A stretch of DNA of 35,976 nt from Clostridiales bacterium (lineage in GTDB: Bacteria > Bacillota > Clostridia > Christensenellales > UBA1750), in contig SVHB01000023.1 in NCBI GenBank assembly GCA_015056005.1, positions 1-35,976 of the forward strand. The letters are read 5' to 3'. The position numbers and the translations under genes are program-made. Positions 24,528 to 32,507 of this stretch are shown here, piece after piece. Positions within the stretch are counted from its first letter, which is position 1; each line of letters begins with the position of its first letter. A model generated the notes under the pieces. The model was not told the origin of the DNA. It worked only from the letters and a program-made list of their open reading frames with translations, and ran no database searches.

Positions 24528-26105
24528 ATGTTTCAGGCAATCTACAGGCGCATGCGTCCCACAAGGTTTCACGAGATCGTGGGACAGGACGCAATAACCG
24601 TCACCATCAAAAATCAGATCATTTCGGGCAGGACGAGCCACGCATATCTTTTCTGCGGCACAAGGGGCACCGGCAAGACTTCAACAGCCAAGGTGCTTTC
24701 CAATGCGCTTTGCTGCCATGAGCCTGTAGACGGCGAGCCCTGCGGGGTCTGCAGTGCGTGCGTCGCCTGCGCAAATGAATCGAATATAGATATCATGGAA
24801 TTTGACGCAGCCTCCAACAGCCGCGTTGACGATATCCGCTCAATACTTGAGACCGTGCCCTATCCTCCTCAGATGAGCAGGCGCAAGGTCTATATCCTGG
24901 ACGAGGTCCACAACATAAGCAACGAGGCGTTTAATGCGCTTTTAAAGACGCTTGAAGAGCCCCCGGAGCACGTTGTCTTTATACTTGCAACGACCGAGCC
25001 CAACAAGCTTCTGCCCACCATCCTTTCAAGGTGCCAGCGCTTCGATTTCAGGCGCATCCCCACGGGCGTGATTGCAGATCAGCTCAAAAAGAGCTGCGAC
25101 ACCATCGGCGCATCTTATGAAACTCAAGCGATATGGGAAGTCGCAAGGGCGGGCGAGGGCAGTATGCGCGATGCCCAGAGCATACTTGACCTCTGCGTTG
25201 CAACGGGCGGCGGTCATGTGAGTGGGGAGGCGGTCAGGCAGGCGCTGGGTTCTTCCGGCAGGGAGTTTTTGTTCAGGTTTGCCGATGCCTGCGCAGACGG
25301 CGATATGCAAAGGTGCTATGGCCTCATAGACGAGCTTATGATGAGCGGCAGAGAGCTTGCCGTGTTCATGAGAGAGCTGTGCGAGCATATGAGGATGCTG
25401 CTTGTGGCCGATGCCTGCGGGCAAAGCTGTGCAAAGCTTTTGGATATATCCGATGAGGATGCAAAGATACTCCTTGAGCAATCTAAGAAAATGGGCTCAG
25501 CAAGGGCGCTGCGCGCGATGGAGCTTCTCTCGCAGGCTGAATCGCAGATGGGACTTGCCTCTCAGCCAAGGGTATTGCTCGAGCTTGCCGTGATAAAAAT
25601 CTGCAATCCTGAGACTCAGGCTTCGATCGAAGCGCTTTTGGATCAGGTGAAAACTCTGGAAAAGAAGCTGGCATCCGGTCAGTTTGCTGTAAGCGCTCCT
25701 CAGAGTATAGTGCCCGAAGGTCAAAGGGAGCGCAGGCCTTCAGCGCCGCAGGTCAAAAAGATCACTGCGGGCGATCCCAATGTAGCAAAGGCTATACTTT
25801 CCGCGCTCAGAAAAAAGAACCAGATGACCCTGTTTTCCACCCTCAGGATGGGCGGCACCTTTATCGGCGTCAAGGACGGCGTTGCAAGGTATGTTTTCCC
25901 GCACGACAAAGCCCCTAACCGCGATGTCTGCATGAGGGAGAACAACAGAAAGGTCATGCTTGAGATCGTAAGCGAGATCGTTGAAGGCGTAACGGATATC
26001 TCGTTTGAAGTGGAAGAACAGCCAATAGAGATCGTCGAGCCCACGGGCGATATCGAAAAAGAAGCAAAGGAGGTCTTCGGCGACAAGGTCGAGGTCGTCG
26101 GATAA
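24528..26105 (+). CDS. dnaX: DNA polymerase III subunit gamma/tau
   Basis: Clamp-loader ATPase subunit of the replicative polymerase. It has 525 aa from the ATG at 24528 (MFQAIYRRMRP), where TGGAGG lies upstream; the ORF-track start adds 11 residues. AAA+ motifs: Walker A GTRGTGKTSTAK, the four-Cys zinc segment CCHEPVDGEPCGVCSAC, Walker B with ILDEVHNIS, and sensor 1 ATTEPNKLLPTILSRC. The collar domain follows and then a tau-like C-terminal region of about 150 residues. The usual Firmicutes neighbours ybaB/ebfC and recR are not next to it; a small membrane-protein gene follows after 4 bases instead. Confidence 0.95.
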   Translation: MFQAIYRRMRPTRFHEIVGQDAITVTIKNQIISGRTSHAYLFCGTRGTGKTSTAKVLSNALCCHEPVDGEPCGVCSACVACANESNIDIMEFDAASNSRVDDIRSILETVPYPPQMSRRKVYILDEVHNISNEAFNALLKTLEEPPEHVVFILATTEPNKLLPTILSRCQRFDFRRIPTGVIADQLKKSCDTIGASYETQAIWEVARAGEGSMRDAQSILDLCVATGGGHVSGEAVRQALGSSGREFLFRFADACADGDMQRCYGLIDELMMSGRELAVFMRELCEHMRMLLVADACGQSCAKLLDISDEDAKILLEQSKKMGSARALRAMELLSQAESQMGLASQPRVLLELAVIKICNPETQASIEALLDQVKTLEKKLASGQFAVSAPQSIVPEGQRERRPSAPQVKKITAGDPNVAKAILSALRKKNQMTLFSTLRMGGTFIGVKDGVARYVFPHDKAPNRDVCMRENNRKVMLEIVSEIVEGVTDISFEVEEQPIEIVEPTGDIEKEAKEVFGDKVEVVG

Positions 26106-26109
26106 ACAG

Positions 26110-26538
26110 ATGAGCCAGAAGCTTACCGAACAGGAAAAGAAACAGATAAAAAAGGACAGGATATTTCTCTACGGCGGCATTATCGGCACGATGCTGGTCA
26201 TGGCGATATTCATAAGGGTATACAACCATAATTATGTTGAAAAAAACGGCATGATGCTGACCAACGATAAGGCGATAGAAGCCGTGCTTGATCCCCAATG
26301 CGAATACGACCTTGAAGGTATGATAAAAACGATGCGCGCAAAGACTGTTTTTGACAGCCAGACCGTGCGCAGTCAGCTGCTTTTGGGCAGAAACATTATC
26401 GTAAACGCTGCAAAATCCGACGAGGAGCCAAAGCTCGTGCTCATATATGCGGCAACCGATGAAGGTTTCCTCGGCTGCGACGGCGAGGGAAATTCATTTG
26501 AAGTCGAAGGTCTTTTTTACAGAGCGTATCTTGAATAA
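26110..26538 (+). CDS. Hypothetical single-pass membrane protein
   Basis: 142 aa. A very charged N-terminus (QKLTEQEKKQIKKDR) is followed by one hydrophobic segment (about 18-38, FLYGGIIGTMLVMAIFI) and a small extracytoplasmic domain with beta-type stretches such as PKLVLIYAATDEGFLGCDGEG. I do not recognise the family. It starts 4 bases after the dnaX stop with only a weak ribosome site (GGA within the dnaX end), so it probably depends on coupling to dnaX translation. A hairpin lies right after its stop, but that T-run faces the other strand. Confidence 0.7.
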   Translation: MSQKLTEQEKKQIKKDRIFLYGGIIGTMLVMAIFIRVYNHNYVEKNGMMLTNDKAIEAVLDPQCEYDLEGMIKTMRAKTVFDSQTVRSQLLLGRNIIVNAAKSDEEPKLVLIYAATDEGFLGCDGEGNSFEVEGLFYRAYLE

Positions 26539-26565
26539 AAAACAGCCTGCCTAAAGGGCAGGCTG
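26537..26565 (-). terminator. Terminator of the 26583 gene
   Basis: CAGCCTGCC and GGCAGGCTG form a perfect 9-bp stem with a 5-base loop. On the minus strand it is followed by TTTTTT. The plus-strand side has no T-run but may still slow transcription leaving the dnaX operon. Confidence 0.8.
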
Positions 26566-26582
26566 AAACAATATTAACAGCA

Positions 26583-27044
26583 TCAGAAAACAAAAACTCC
26601 CGTTATCATGAGTATGCAAAGCGAGCAGACTATGTTCCCCAAAAGTATTACGGGAACGGCGTGCTTGAGCCTTAGATCGAGCAGCGCGGCAACAAGGCTG
26701 CCGGTCCACACTCCCGTGCCGGGAAGAGGAGCTGCGACCAGAATAAAAAGCCCGAGCAGTGAATATTTGCGCACTTTATCTGCTTTTTGATCCACATGGC
26801 GTTCCATGAACCTTCCGAACCAGCCGAGTATTGCCGTGGTTTTGAGCCAGCTAATCATCTTCCTTGAAAAAAGGATGATGAACGGGCAGGGAACAAGCCC
26901 GCCCAGCACTGCGAAAATAAAGCTTTCCCAAAGCGGAAGCCCCATTGCGGTGCCGATCGGGATCGCCGCTTTTACTTCAAGTATCGGCACCATTGCTGTG
27001 CCTGCTGTCATTATAACGGCTTTAAGCCAAGATATAAATTCCAT
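26583..27044 (-). CDS. Small multidrug export family membrane protein (COG2426-like)
   Basis: 153 aa, almost entirely hydrophobic, with about four membrane segments. Typical blocks are MVPILEVKAAIPIGTAMGLPLWESF near the start, the charged VRKYSLLGLFILVAAPLPGTGVWTGSLVAALLDL in the middle, and a GNIVCSLCILMI ending. The family is annotated as putative small multidrug export; transport activity is poorly established. The ribosome site is weak (AAGGT, 12 bases ahead of the ATG). It faces away from the TtcA-type gene, sharing an intergenic gap of about 60 bases. Confidence 0.8.
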   Translation of the reverse strand: MEFISWLKAVIMTAGTAMVPILEVKAAIPIGTAMGLPLWESFIFAVLGGLVPCPFIILFSRKMISWLKTTAILGWFGRFMERHVDQKADKVRKYSLLGLFILVAAPLPGTGVWTGSLVAALLDLRLKHAVPVILLGNIVCSLCILMITGVFVF

Positions 27045-27106
27045 TCAGGGAATTGACCTTTCTAAAGTTTTGCGGTGCAATAAAAATGCCGCGAGGGGAT
27101 GATCAC

Positions 27107-27808
27107 ATGAAAAAAGTTTTAGGCTGCATCAGAAGAGCGGACAGCGATTTTAACCTCATAAACGAAGGCGATCACGTTCTTGTGGGCGTATCGGGCGGCA
27201 AGGACAGCATGCTGCTGCTTAAAGCCATGCGCCTTTATCAGTATTTTTCCAAGAATAAATTCACTCTCACCGCTGCGACTCTGTCCCTGGGACTTACTCC
27301 CACAGATTATTCGCCCATTAAGAATCTATGCGATGAGATGGGGATAAATTATATTCTTCAGGAAACGCAGATAGGCCAGATAGTTTTTGAGGAACGCAAA
27401 GAAAAGAACCCCTGCGCCCTTTGCGCGAACATGAGGCGCGGCGCGCTCAACAGCCTTGCAAACGAAATAGGCGCAAACAAGGTCGCCCTTGGGCACCACA
27501 GGGAGGACGTTATCGAAACCTTCTTAATGTCAATGCTCTTTGAAGGCAGGCTGCACACCTTTTCAAGCAAGACCTTCCTTGACCGGAGCGGGATAACCGT
27601 TATCCGCCCAATGGTATATGTGCCCGAAGCGCATGTTATCCATGTGGTCAAAGAACAGGAGCTGCCTATTGTCAAAAGCCCTTGCCCCGCCAACCATCTG
27701 ACCACGAGGGAAGACATGAAGGAGCTTTTGAAGCATCTTTGCAGGATCAAGCCCGACGCAAGGGAAATGCTCTTAAACGCCATACAGCGCGGCGGGCTGA
27801 TGGAATAA
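27107..27808 (+). CDS. TtcA-family PP-loop ATPase (tRNA thiolation-like)
   Basis: 233 aa from the ATG at 27107, with GAGGGG eight bases upstream; the ORF-track start adds 18 residues. The PP-loop SGGKDSMLL binds ATP for adenylating a base or thiolation target. A CxxC pair in NPCALCANMRRGAL matches the iron-sulfur-type cysteines of TtcA, and LGHHREDVIETFLMSMLFEGR is a family block. The second cysteine site is KSPCPANHLTTRE with a single Cys, as in many short Firmicutes homologues rather than the CxxC of E. coli TtcA. The target tRNA position is uncertain, so no symbol is given. It converges on the LCP-like gene with a 6-base gap and no visible terminator. Confidence 0.85.
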   Translation: MKKVLGCIRRADSDFNLINEGDHVLVGVSGGKDSMLLLKAMRLYQYFSKNKFTLTAATLSLGLTPTDYSPIKNLCDEMGINYILQETQIGQIVFEERKEKNPCALCANMRRGALNSLANEIGANKVALGHHREDVIETFLMSMLFEGRLHTFSSKTFLDRSGITVIRPMVYVPEAHVIHVVKEQELPIVKSPCPANHLTTREDMKELLKHLCRIKPDAREMLLNAIQRGGLME

Positions 27809-27814
27809 TGCCGT

Positions 27815-28792
27815 TTAATTATCCTTTACAAGATAAATGTTTTTCATTACCCAATCCGTAAGAGCGGTGGTGTCGGGAATGAAATAGCTTCCGTCATTGT
27901 TTTGGCGGGTGCGCCCGCTTATAACAAAAGCGTTTTGGGAGATAAAGTGAGCGTCGGTGGTTTTTATATCGTCAAAAAGAGACGCATTTTTGGACCTGAA
28001 TACAAAATCCAGCTCGCTTTCGGGTATGGTCGGCTCTCCGCTTCTGTGGGCGAGTATTCCAGATATCAGAGTGGAAGCAAGGCCGGCGTCATTGCCGATG
28101 CTTTCCATGGCTTTGGCAGCGTTTTCACCCGAAAGAATGATGTTTTCACTCACCATAGATCCAACGCTTCTGGGACCTAAGTCGTTCAGGCTTTTCCAGA
28201 CCGAAAGCGATGAGGGGCTTGCGCCCTTTATCATCTGATCCCTTTTGAGCCAGAGGGCATGGGGCGAGGTATCGCTGCCCGCGATCTTGCTGTAACCGCC
28301 GTAGGAAAAATCAAGTCCTCCTGGAATAGCTGATACATCGCAGCCGATGCCGTCACATTTTTCAACGGTTTTGGAGAAAGTATCGCTGTCAAAAACATAT
28401 ACCTCGTCTATGTCTATGCCGCCCGCGATCCTTGAAAGGGATGCTGTGACGTTTTCGATCTTTTCGTTTTGATCGCTTCCGCCGTAAAGATAGGCGTTAT
28501 AAAGCGTGGAATAAACCGCATCGGTTTTATCTGCGCCTTTTTTTATGTTCACTATGCCCCTTGTGTTCACGGGCAGGGAGAGCAGGGAAAAGCCGCCCTC
28601 GTCGTCCCTTGCGGCGATCAGCGCAGCAGACAGCGAGTCTTCATTGCCGATATAAAGTATAGCGCTCACAGTTGCGGTATCCTGAGCGTAAGCTGCGGGA
28701 GCAAAAACGCAGGTCAAAAGCAAAACGAGGGCAAGGATCGCCCAAGCGGTCCTGCCCTTTATAATTTTTGAGGAAGAATAGAAGTTTTTCAT
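27815..28792 (-). CDS. Exported protein resembling a degenerate LCP (LytR-CpsA-Psr) domain
   Basis: 325 aa. A membrane segment or signal peptide (about 14-36) ends in AYAQD, a plausible cleavage site. The domain follows LCP layout: a strand with IGNEDSLSAALIAARDD, then LLSLPVNTRGIV where LCP enzymes have a PRDT motif, then VYSTLYNAYLYGG, a helix and IDIDEVYVFDSDTFSKTVEKCDGIGCDV. LCP enzymes attach glycopolymers to peptidoglycan, but the PRDT arginine position is changed here (74-77 PVNT), so activity is doubtful. It begins 5 bases after the mreB stop with almost no ribosome site, so it is probably coupled to mreB. The assignment rests on pattern only. Confidence 0.6.
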   Translation of the reverse strand: MKNFYSSSKIIKGRTAWAILALVLLLTCVFAPAAYAQDTATVSAILYIGNEDSLSAALIAARDDEGGFSLLSLPVNTRGIVNIKKGADKTDAVYSTLYNAYLYGGSDQNEKIENVTASLSRIAGGIDIDEVYVFDSDTFSKTVEKCDGIGCDVSAIPGGLDFSYGGYSKIAGSDTSPHALWLKRDQMIKGASPSSLSVWKSLNDLGPRSVGSMVSENIILSGENAAKAMESIGNDAGLASTLISGILAHRSGEPTIPESELDFVFRSKNASLFDDIKTTDAHFISQNAFVISGRTRQNNDGSYFIPDTTALTDWVMKNIYLVKDN

Positions 28793-28797
28793 ATCTT

Positions 28798-29832
28798 TTA
28801 TACGTTCATGTAGTTGCCGCTGCGCTTGTAGTCGAAAATGACGTCGCCGTAGCGGTCCATGTTTTCAAGCACGATACCGGTGCCCCTTGCAACGCAGGTG
28901 ATCGGCTCTTTTGCGACCTTGCAGGGGATCTTGATCTGATAGGATGCAAATGCGTCCAGATTGTAAAGCAGCGCGCCGCCGCCGGTGAGCACGATGCCGT
29001 TTTCAAAAATGTCCGCCGCAAGCTCCGGAGGAGTGCGCTCAAGCACATCATGTATCTGGGTCATTATCTCGTTTACCGGCTCTTCGAGCGCTTCCGCAAC
29101 TTCGTCTGAAGAAACGTTCACTGTCTTTGGCATGCCGGAAATGACGTTCCTGCCCGAGACCTCCATAAAGAGCTCTTCCGGGCGCTGGGTCGCGCCGCCA
29201 AGGTGTATCTTCAGCGCTTCTGCGGTACGCTCGCCGATCAGCAGATTATGACGCTTTTTCATGTACTTGATTATATAGTCGTCAAAAGCATCGCCCGCGA
29301 TGACCGAGGATGACGAAAGCACGGCCTTGCCCATGGAGATCACGGCTATGTCGGTAGTTCCGCCGCCGATATCGACTACCATGGAACCGTAGGGCTTTAA
29401 GATATCGATGCCCGCGCCCACGGCTGCGGCGATGGGCTCCTCGATGAGCCTTGTGGACTGTGCGCCGGCGTCCAAGGTTGCCTCAACTACGCTCCTTCTT
29501 TCAAGCTCGGTCACGCCGCTTGGCACGCAGACGACGACTCGGGGCTTAAAGAAGAACCTTCTGCCGGCAATTTTTTTGAGGAAAAAGCGCAGCATCTTTT
29601 CGGTGATATCGTAGTCGTTTATGACTCCGTCGCGAAGGGGTCGGACGGCAACGATGTTCCCGGGGGTGCGCCCAAGCATCTTCCTTGCTTCCTCACCGAC
29701 CTCCAGTATACGCCCGCTGACCCTGTCAAGCGCAACAACAGAGGGTTCGTTCAAAACTACGCCCTTGCCTTTTACGTATATGATTACCGATGATGTACCG
29801 AGGTCTATGCCAACGGCGTTGCTTGGGAACAA
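28798..29832 (-). CDS. mreB: Rod-shape-determining protein MreB/Mbl
   Basis: Bacterial actin (344 aa) that guides cell-wall elongation at the inner membrane face. Actin-fold motifs: phosphate-1 GIDLGTSSVIIYVKGKG, the VVCVPSGVTELERR segment, phosphate-2 VVDIGGGTTDIAVIS, and adenosine-binding GIVLTGGGALLYNL. The start codon is TTG at 29832 (TTG TTC CCA), with AAGGAAG 10 bases upstream and no nearby ATG alternative that keeps the N-terminus. No mreC or mreD follows; the LCP-like gene does. This fits the stand-alone Mbl/MreBH-type loci of Firmicutes, but which paralogue it is cannot be settled here. Confidence 0.95.
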   Translation of the reverse strand: MFPSNAVGIDLGTSSVIIYVKGKGVVLNEPSVVALDRVSGRILEVGEEARKMLGRTPGNIVAVRPLRDGVINDYDITEKMLRFFLKKIAGRRFFFKPRVVVCVPSGVTELERRSVVEATLDAGAQSTRLIEEPIAAAVGAGIDILKPYGSMVVDIGGGTTDIAVISMGKAVLSSSSVIAGDAFDDYIIKYMKKRHNLLIGERTAEALKIHLGGATQRPEELFMEVSGRNVISGMPKTVNVSSDEVAEALEEPVNEIMTQIHDVLERTPPELAADIFENGIVLTGGGALLYNLDAFASYQIKIPCKVAKEPITCVARGTGIVLENMDRYGDVIFDYKRSGNYMNV

Positions 29833-30080
29833 GTAGACTGCACTTCCTTTTATTTATACATTAGGGCAACACATTATGACCCAAATTATGTTATTCTTCA
29901 TATGAGCTCCAATTCCTGCTTTTCCAAATAAAATTTTGGGATTATGACAAATTTTAATGCCTTTTTTCGTTAAATTTTTGGGATAAAGGCATAATGGAAA
30001 CGGAAAACGGCGCTATATAATTATTAACGAGATGAAAGCCGAGATTGTTCATATGCATGTGTTTATTTAAGATAAATAAA
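29833..30080. other. mreB upstream region with repeated AT-rich motifs
   Basis: About 250 bases with no gene. It contains near-repeats of AATTTTGGGAT (around 29932 and 29973), an inverted ATGCCTTT/AAAGGCAT pair (29957-29964 and 29985-29992), and several CATAAT/TATAAT-like boxes. No promoter with both boxes and correct spacing stands out for mreB. Confidence 0.4.
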
Positions 30081-30104
30081 AAACGCGGAAGGTTTTCCGC
30101 GTTT
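30075..30104 (-). terminator. Terminator after the Ldh-family gene
   Basis: AAACGCGGAA and TTCCGCGTTT form a 10-bp stem with a 4-base loop, followed on the minus strand by TTTTATTTAT. It closes the Gfo/Idh-Ldh operon. Confidence 0.85.
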
Positions 30105-30109
30105 TTGTA

Positions 30110-31210
30110 TCAGCCTATAAACTTTTCGCCGATGAGGGGGATGGGATCGATGCCAAGCTCTTTGGCTATATCGCTGAGCTCCCGGAAGGTCTTTTCGTTG
30201 ACCGGGATGCCCTCGACCTTTTTCCTTGCTGTGGATTCGATCTCTTTTTCGCCGTGGATATAGATGCGGGATTGACCTTCTGCTTTGGGAAGGGCTCTGA
30301 GTTCATCGAGCATCTGAGAGAAATTGGCTTTAATTTCTTCCTTGTTTCCAAAAACGCCGTAGTCCATTGCCCAGAAGCACTGGCTGGTCTCGGCCTTATG
30401 CGGCTTTTTGTAGGATAAGTGGGAGGGAGGTCCGCCCGCCATCATGGAGGTGAACAGCTCGCAGACCATACCGAAGCCGTAGCCTTTATAGCCTGATGTT
30501 TCCTCGGTCGAGCCGCCCAGGGGCACTATGCCGCCGCCGACCTTATTGGTGATGTTGGAAACTATTCTGCCCGCGTCGGTGCAGGGCTGACCGAATTCGT
30601 CCAGCGTCCAGTTTTCGGGGATGGGCTCGCCGTTTTTGGTGTATACCTCAAGCTTTCCTCTGGTAACAACGGTGGTCGCCGCGTCAAAGAGGAAGGGCTC
30701 GGGGTCTGCGGGCATAGCAACGGCTATGGGGTTGGTGCCAAGGAAGGGTTTTGAAGCAAAGGTGGGGACCATTATCGCCTCGGAATTGGTCATGCAAAAG
30801 CCGATAAGATCGTTTTCGGCTGCCATTTTTGCGTACCAGCCCGCCATGCCGTAATGGTTGGAATTCCTGACCGCGACCATGCCCATTCCGCTCTTTTTCG
30901 CTTTTTCGATGGCAAGCTGCATAGCGGAGAAGCCGACGACCTGACCCATTGCGTCCTTTGCGTCTATTACCGCGGAAATGGGGGTCTCATGAACTATTTC
31001 GGGCTGCGCATTTATGTCGACCATGCCTTCGCCTATTGCCAGATGATATCTTATCATCCTCTGCACACCGTGGCTTTCGACCGCGCAAAGGTCAGCGTTC
31101 AAAAGGCTGTCGGTGATGGTATCGCTGTCTTTTTGTGTAAAACCGTATGCGCAGAAAATTTTATGGATAAGCTCCCTGAGCTTTGGGTAATCAAGGTTCA
31201 TGTATGCCAA
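30110..31210 (-). CDS. Ldh-family (malate/L-lactate/ureidoglycolate type) dehydrogenase
   Basis: NAD(P)-dependent oxidoreductase of 366 aa from the LDH2/MDG family, which reduces 2-keto acids. Typical blocks are DLCAVESHGVQRM with the conserved His, VRNSNHYGMAGWYA, FLGTNPIAVAMPA and the glycine-rich SGYKGYGFGMVCELF. The start is taken as TTG at 31210 because AAGGAGG sits 8 bases upstream of it; the later ATG at 31201 would be 17 bases away. It follows the Gfo/Idh gene after 61 bases that hold a strong hairpin. Pairing with a Gfo/Idh enzyme and a nearby glycoside hydrolase suggests sugar or sugar-acid use, but the substrate cannot be read from sequence. Confidence 0.88.
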   Translation of the reverse strand: MAYMNLDYPKLRELIHKIFCAYGFTQKDSDTITDSLLNADLCAVESHGVQRMIRYHLAIGEGMVDINAQPEIVHETPISAVIDAKDAMGQVVGFSAMQLAIEKAKKSGMGMVAVRNSNHYGMAGWYAKMAAENDLIGFCMTNSEAIMVPTFASKPFLGTNPIAVAMPADPEPFLFDAATTVVTRGKLEVYTKNGEPIPENWTLDEFGQPCTDAGRIVSNITNKVGGGIVPLGGSTEETSGYKGYGFGMVCELFTSMMAGGPPSHLSYKKPHKAETSQCFWAMDYGVFGNKEEIKANFSQMLDELRALPKAEGQSRIYIHGEKEIESTARKKVEGIPVNEKTFRELSDIAKELGIDPIPLIGEKFIG

Positions 31211-31236
31211 GGCAAACGCCTCCTTTTTTGTATACA

Positions 31237-31262
31237 GGGCGCACGTTATCTATCGTGCGCCC
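31237..31262 (-). other. Intra-operon hairpin without U-tract
   Basis: GGGCGCACG and CGTGCGCCC form a perfect 9-bp GC-rich stem with an 8-base loop between the Gfo/Idh and Ldh genes. It is followed by TGTATAC, not a T-run. It probably acts as a processing or stability element between the two cistrons. Confidence 0.65.
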
Positions 31263-31271
31263 CGAATAGTT

Positions 31272-32354
31272 TTATTTGTCAAGAGTGAGCCTTACGGCGG
31301 CATCCTGGCACTTGCAGCAAAGCTCAACTGCCTTGAATGCATGCTCCTGAGTCATTGCGTTCTCGGTGCGGTTGAGGCAGTCCAGGATCAGCTGACCGAA
31401 ATAGGGGAAACCGACGGTGTTGTTGCAGTCGATATACCTCTCCCTGCCGTGGTCGACAACGAAAAGGTTGTTGCCCCTGGGATCTTCGGCAACGTTGATG
31501 TATTTGCGCTGCTCAATATATCCGTCGGTGCCCAGGATGAACAGGCGGCCGTCACCCCATGTGCCAAGACCGTCGGGAGTGAACCAGTCGACCCTGAAAT
31601 AGTTGGAGGTTCCGTTGTTGCCCTTAAGGGAAGCATCGCCGAAATCCTCGAACTCGGGATATTCGGGATGGTTATAGTTTGCGATATGAGCGCTTTCAAC
31701 GGTAGCATCGGTGGCGCCGGTATAGAACAGGAACTGCTCGATCTGATGGCTGCCGATATCGTTTAAGATGCCGCCGTAAAGGTCTTTTTTCCAGATCCAG
31801 TCGGGACGGGTGGGGGGATTGAGCCTGTGCGGGCCCATGCCGATGACCTGCAGAACCTTGCCGATAGCGCCGTCGGCGATGAGGTTGCCTGCGTATACAG
31901 CGGATTCTACATGCAGACGCTCGCTGTAATATACTGCGTATTTTTTGCCGGTCTCCTTGACCTTTGCCTTAGCCCTTTCGAGCTGTTCAAGGGTGGTCAG
32001 GGGAGATTTGTCGGTGAAATAATCCTTGCCTGCGTCCATTACCCTAAGACCCAGATCGCATCTGAGAGCGGGAATGGCTGCGGAAGCTACCAGCTGCACT
32101 TCCTTATCCTGAAGGATCTCGTCTTCGCTTCTGGCTGCGATCGCTCCGGGGAAGCGCTTGAGCATAGCTTCTACCTTCTTGGGATCGGGATCATATACAT
32201 ACTTCAAGGTCGCGCCGGCTTCGGTCAGACCGTTCACCATGCCGTTGATGTGACCGTGATCCATAGCGCATGCGGCAAACACGAATTCGCCGGGCTTGAC
32301 AACGGGCTTTGCGTTGCCCTTGGGCGCATAATTGAGGCCGTCTCTTTTATCCAT
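31272..32354 (-). CDS. Gfo/Idh/MocA-family oxidoreductase
   Basis: NAD(P)-dependent sugar or cyclitol dehydrogenase-like protein of 360 aa. The N-terminal Rossmann half (VFAACAMDHGHINGMVNGL) replaces the common GxGxxG with a His-rich turn, so cofactor binding may differ. DYFTDKSPLTTLEQL corresponds to the family EKP motif, and GGILNDIGSHQIEQFLFYTG is the conserved GGxxxDxGxHxxD-like active-site block. GGAGG lies 8 bases ahead of the ATG. It is first in an operon with the Ldh-family gene and diverges from two nitroreductase genes. The substrate is unknown. Confidence 0.9.
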   Translation of the reverse strand: MDKRDGLNYAPKGNAKPVVKPGEFVFAACAMDHGHINGMVNGLTEAGATLKYVYDPDPKKVEAMLKRFPGAIAARSEDEILQDKEVQLVASAAIPALRCDLGLRVMDAGKDYFTDKSPLTTLEQLERAKAKVKETGKKYAVYYSERLHVESAVYAGNLIADGAIGKVLQVIGMGPHRLNPPTRPDWIWKKDLYGGILNDIGSHQIEQFLFYTGATDATVESAHIANYNHPEYPEFEDFGDASLKGNNGTSNYFRVDWFTPDGLGTWGDGRLFILGTDGYIEQRKYINVAEDPRGNNLFVVDHGRERYIDCNNTVGFPYFGQLILDCLNRTENAMTQEHAFKAVELCCKCQDAAVRLTLDK

Positions 32355-32409
32355 TTAACATACCTCCATAAAGATATTAAATCAGATCAAGTTTTGTTTT
32401 GCCAAGAAA

Positions 32410-32438
32410 ATTATATCATAACGGCTTATTATAAGCAA
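32410..32438 (-). promoter_or_regulatory. Predicted promoter of the Gfo/Idh-Ldh operon
   Basis: On the minus strand TTGCTT, 17 bases, TATAAT, with TG one base ahead of the -10. The -35 and spacer contain GCTTATAATAAGC, an inverted repeat with a single central base, a possible operator. Confidence 0.65.
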
Positions 32439-32448
32439 TATTGAACAG

Positions 32449-32477
32449 TTGCCCCATATTGCTTGTTTTGGTATAAT
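32449..32477 (+). promoter_or_regulatory. Predicted promoter of the nitroreductase pair
   Basis: TTGCCC, 17 bases, TATAAT with an extended TGG ahead. It lies just outside the divergent Gfo/Idh promoter. Confidence 0.6.
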
Positions 32478-32507
32478 AAATATATAATTGCTTAGGGAGA
32501 AATGAAT

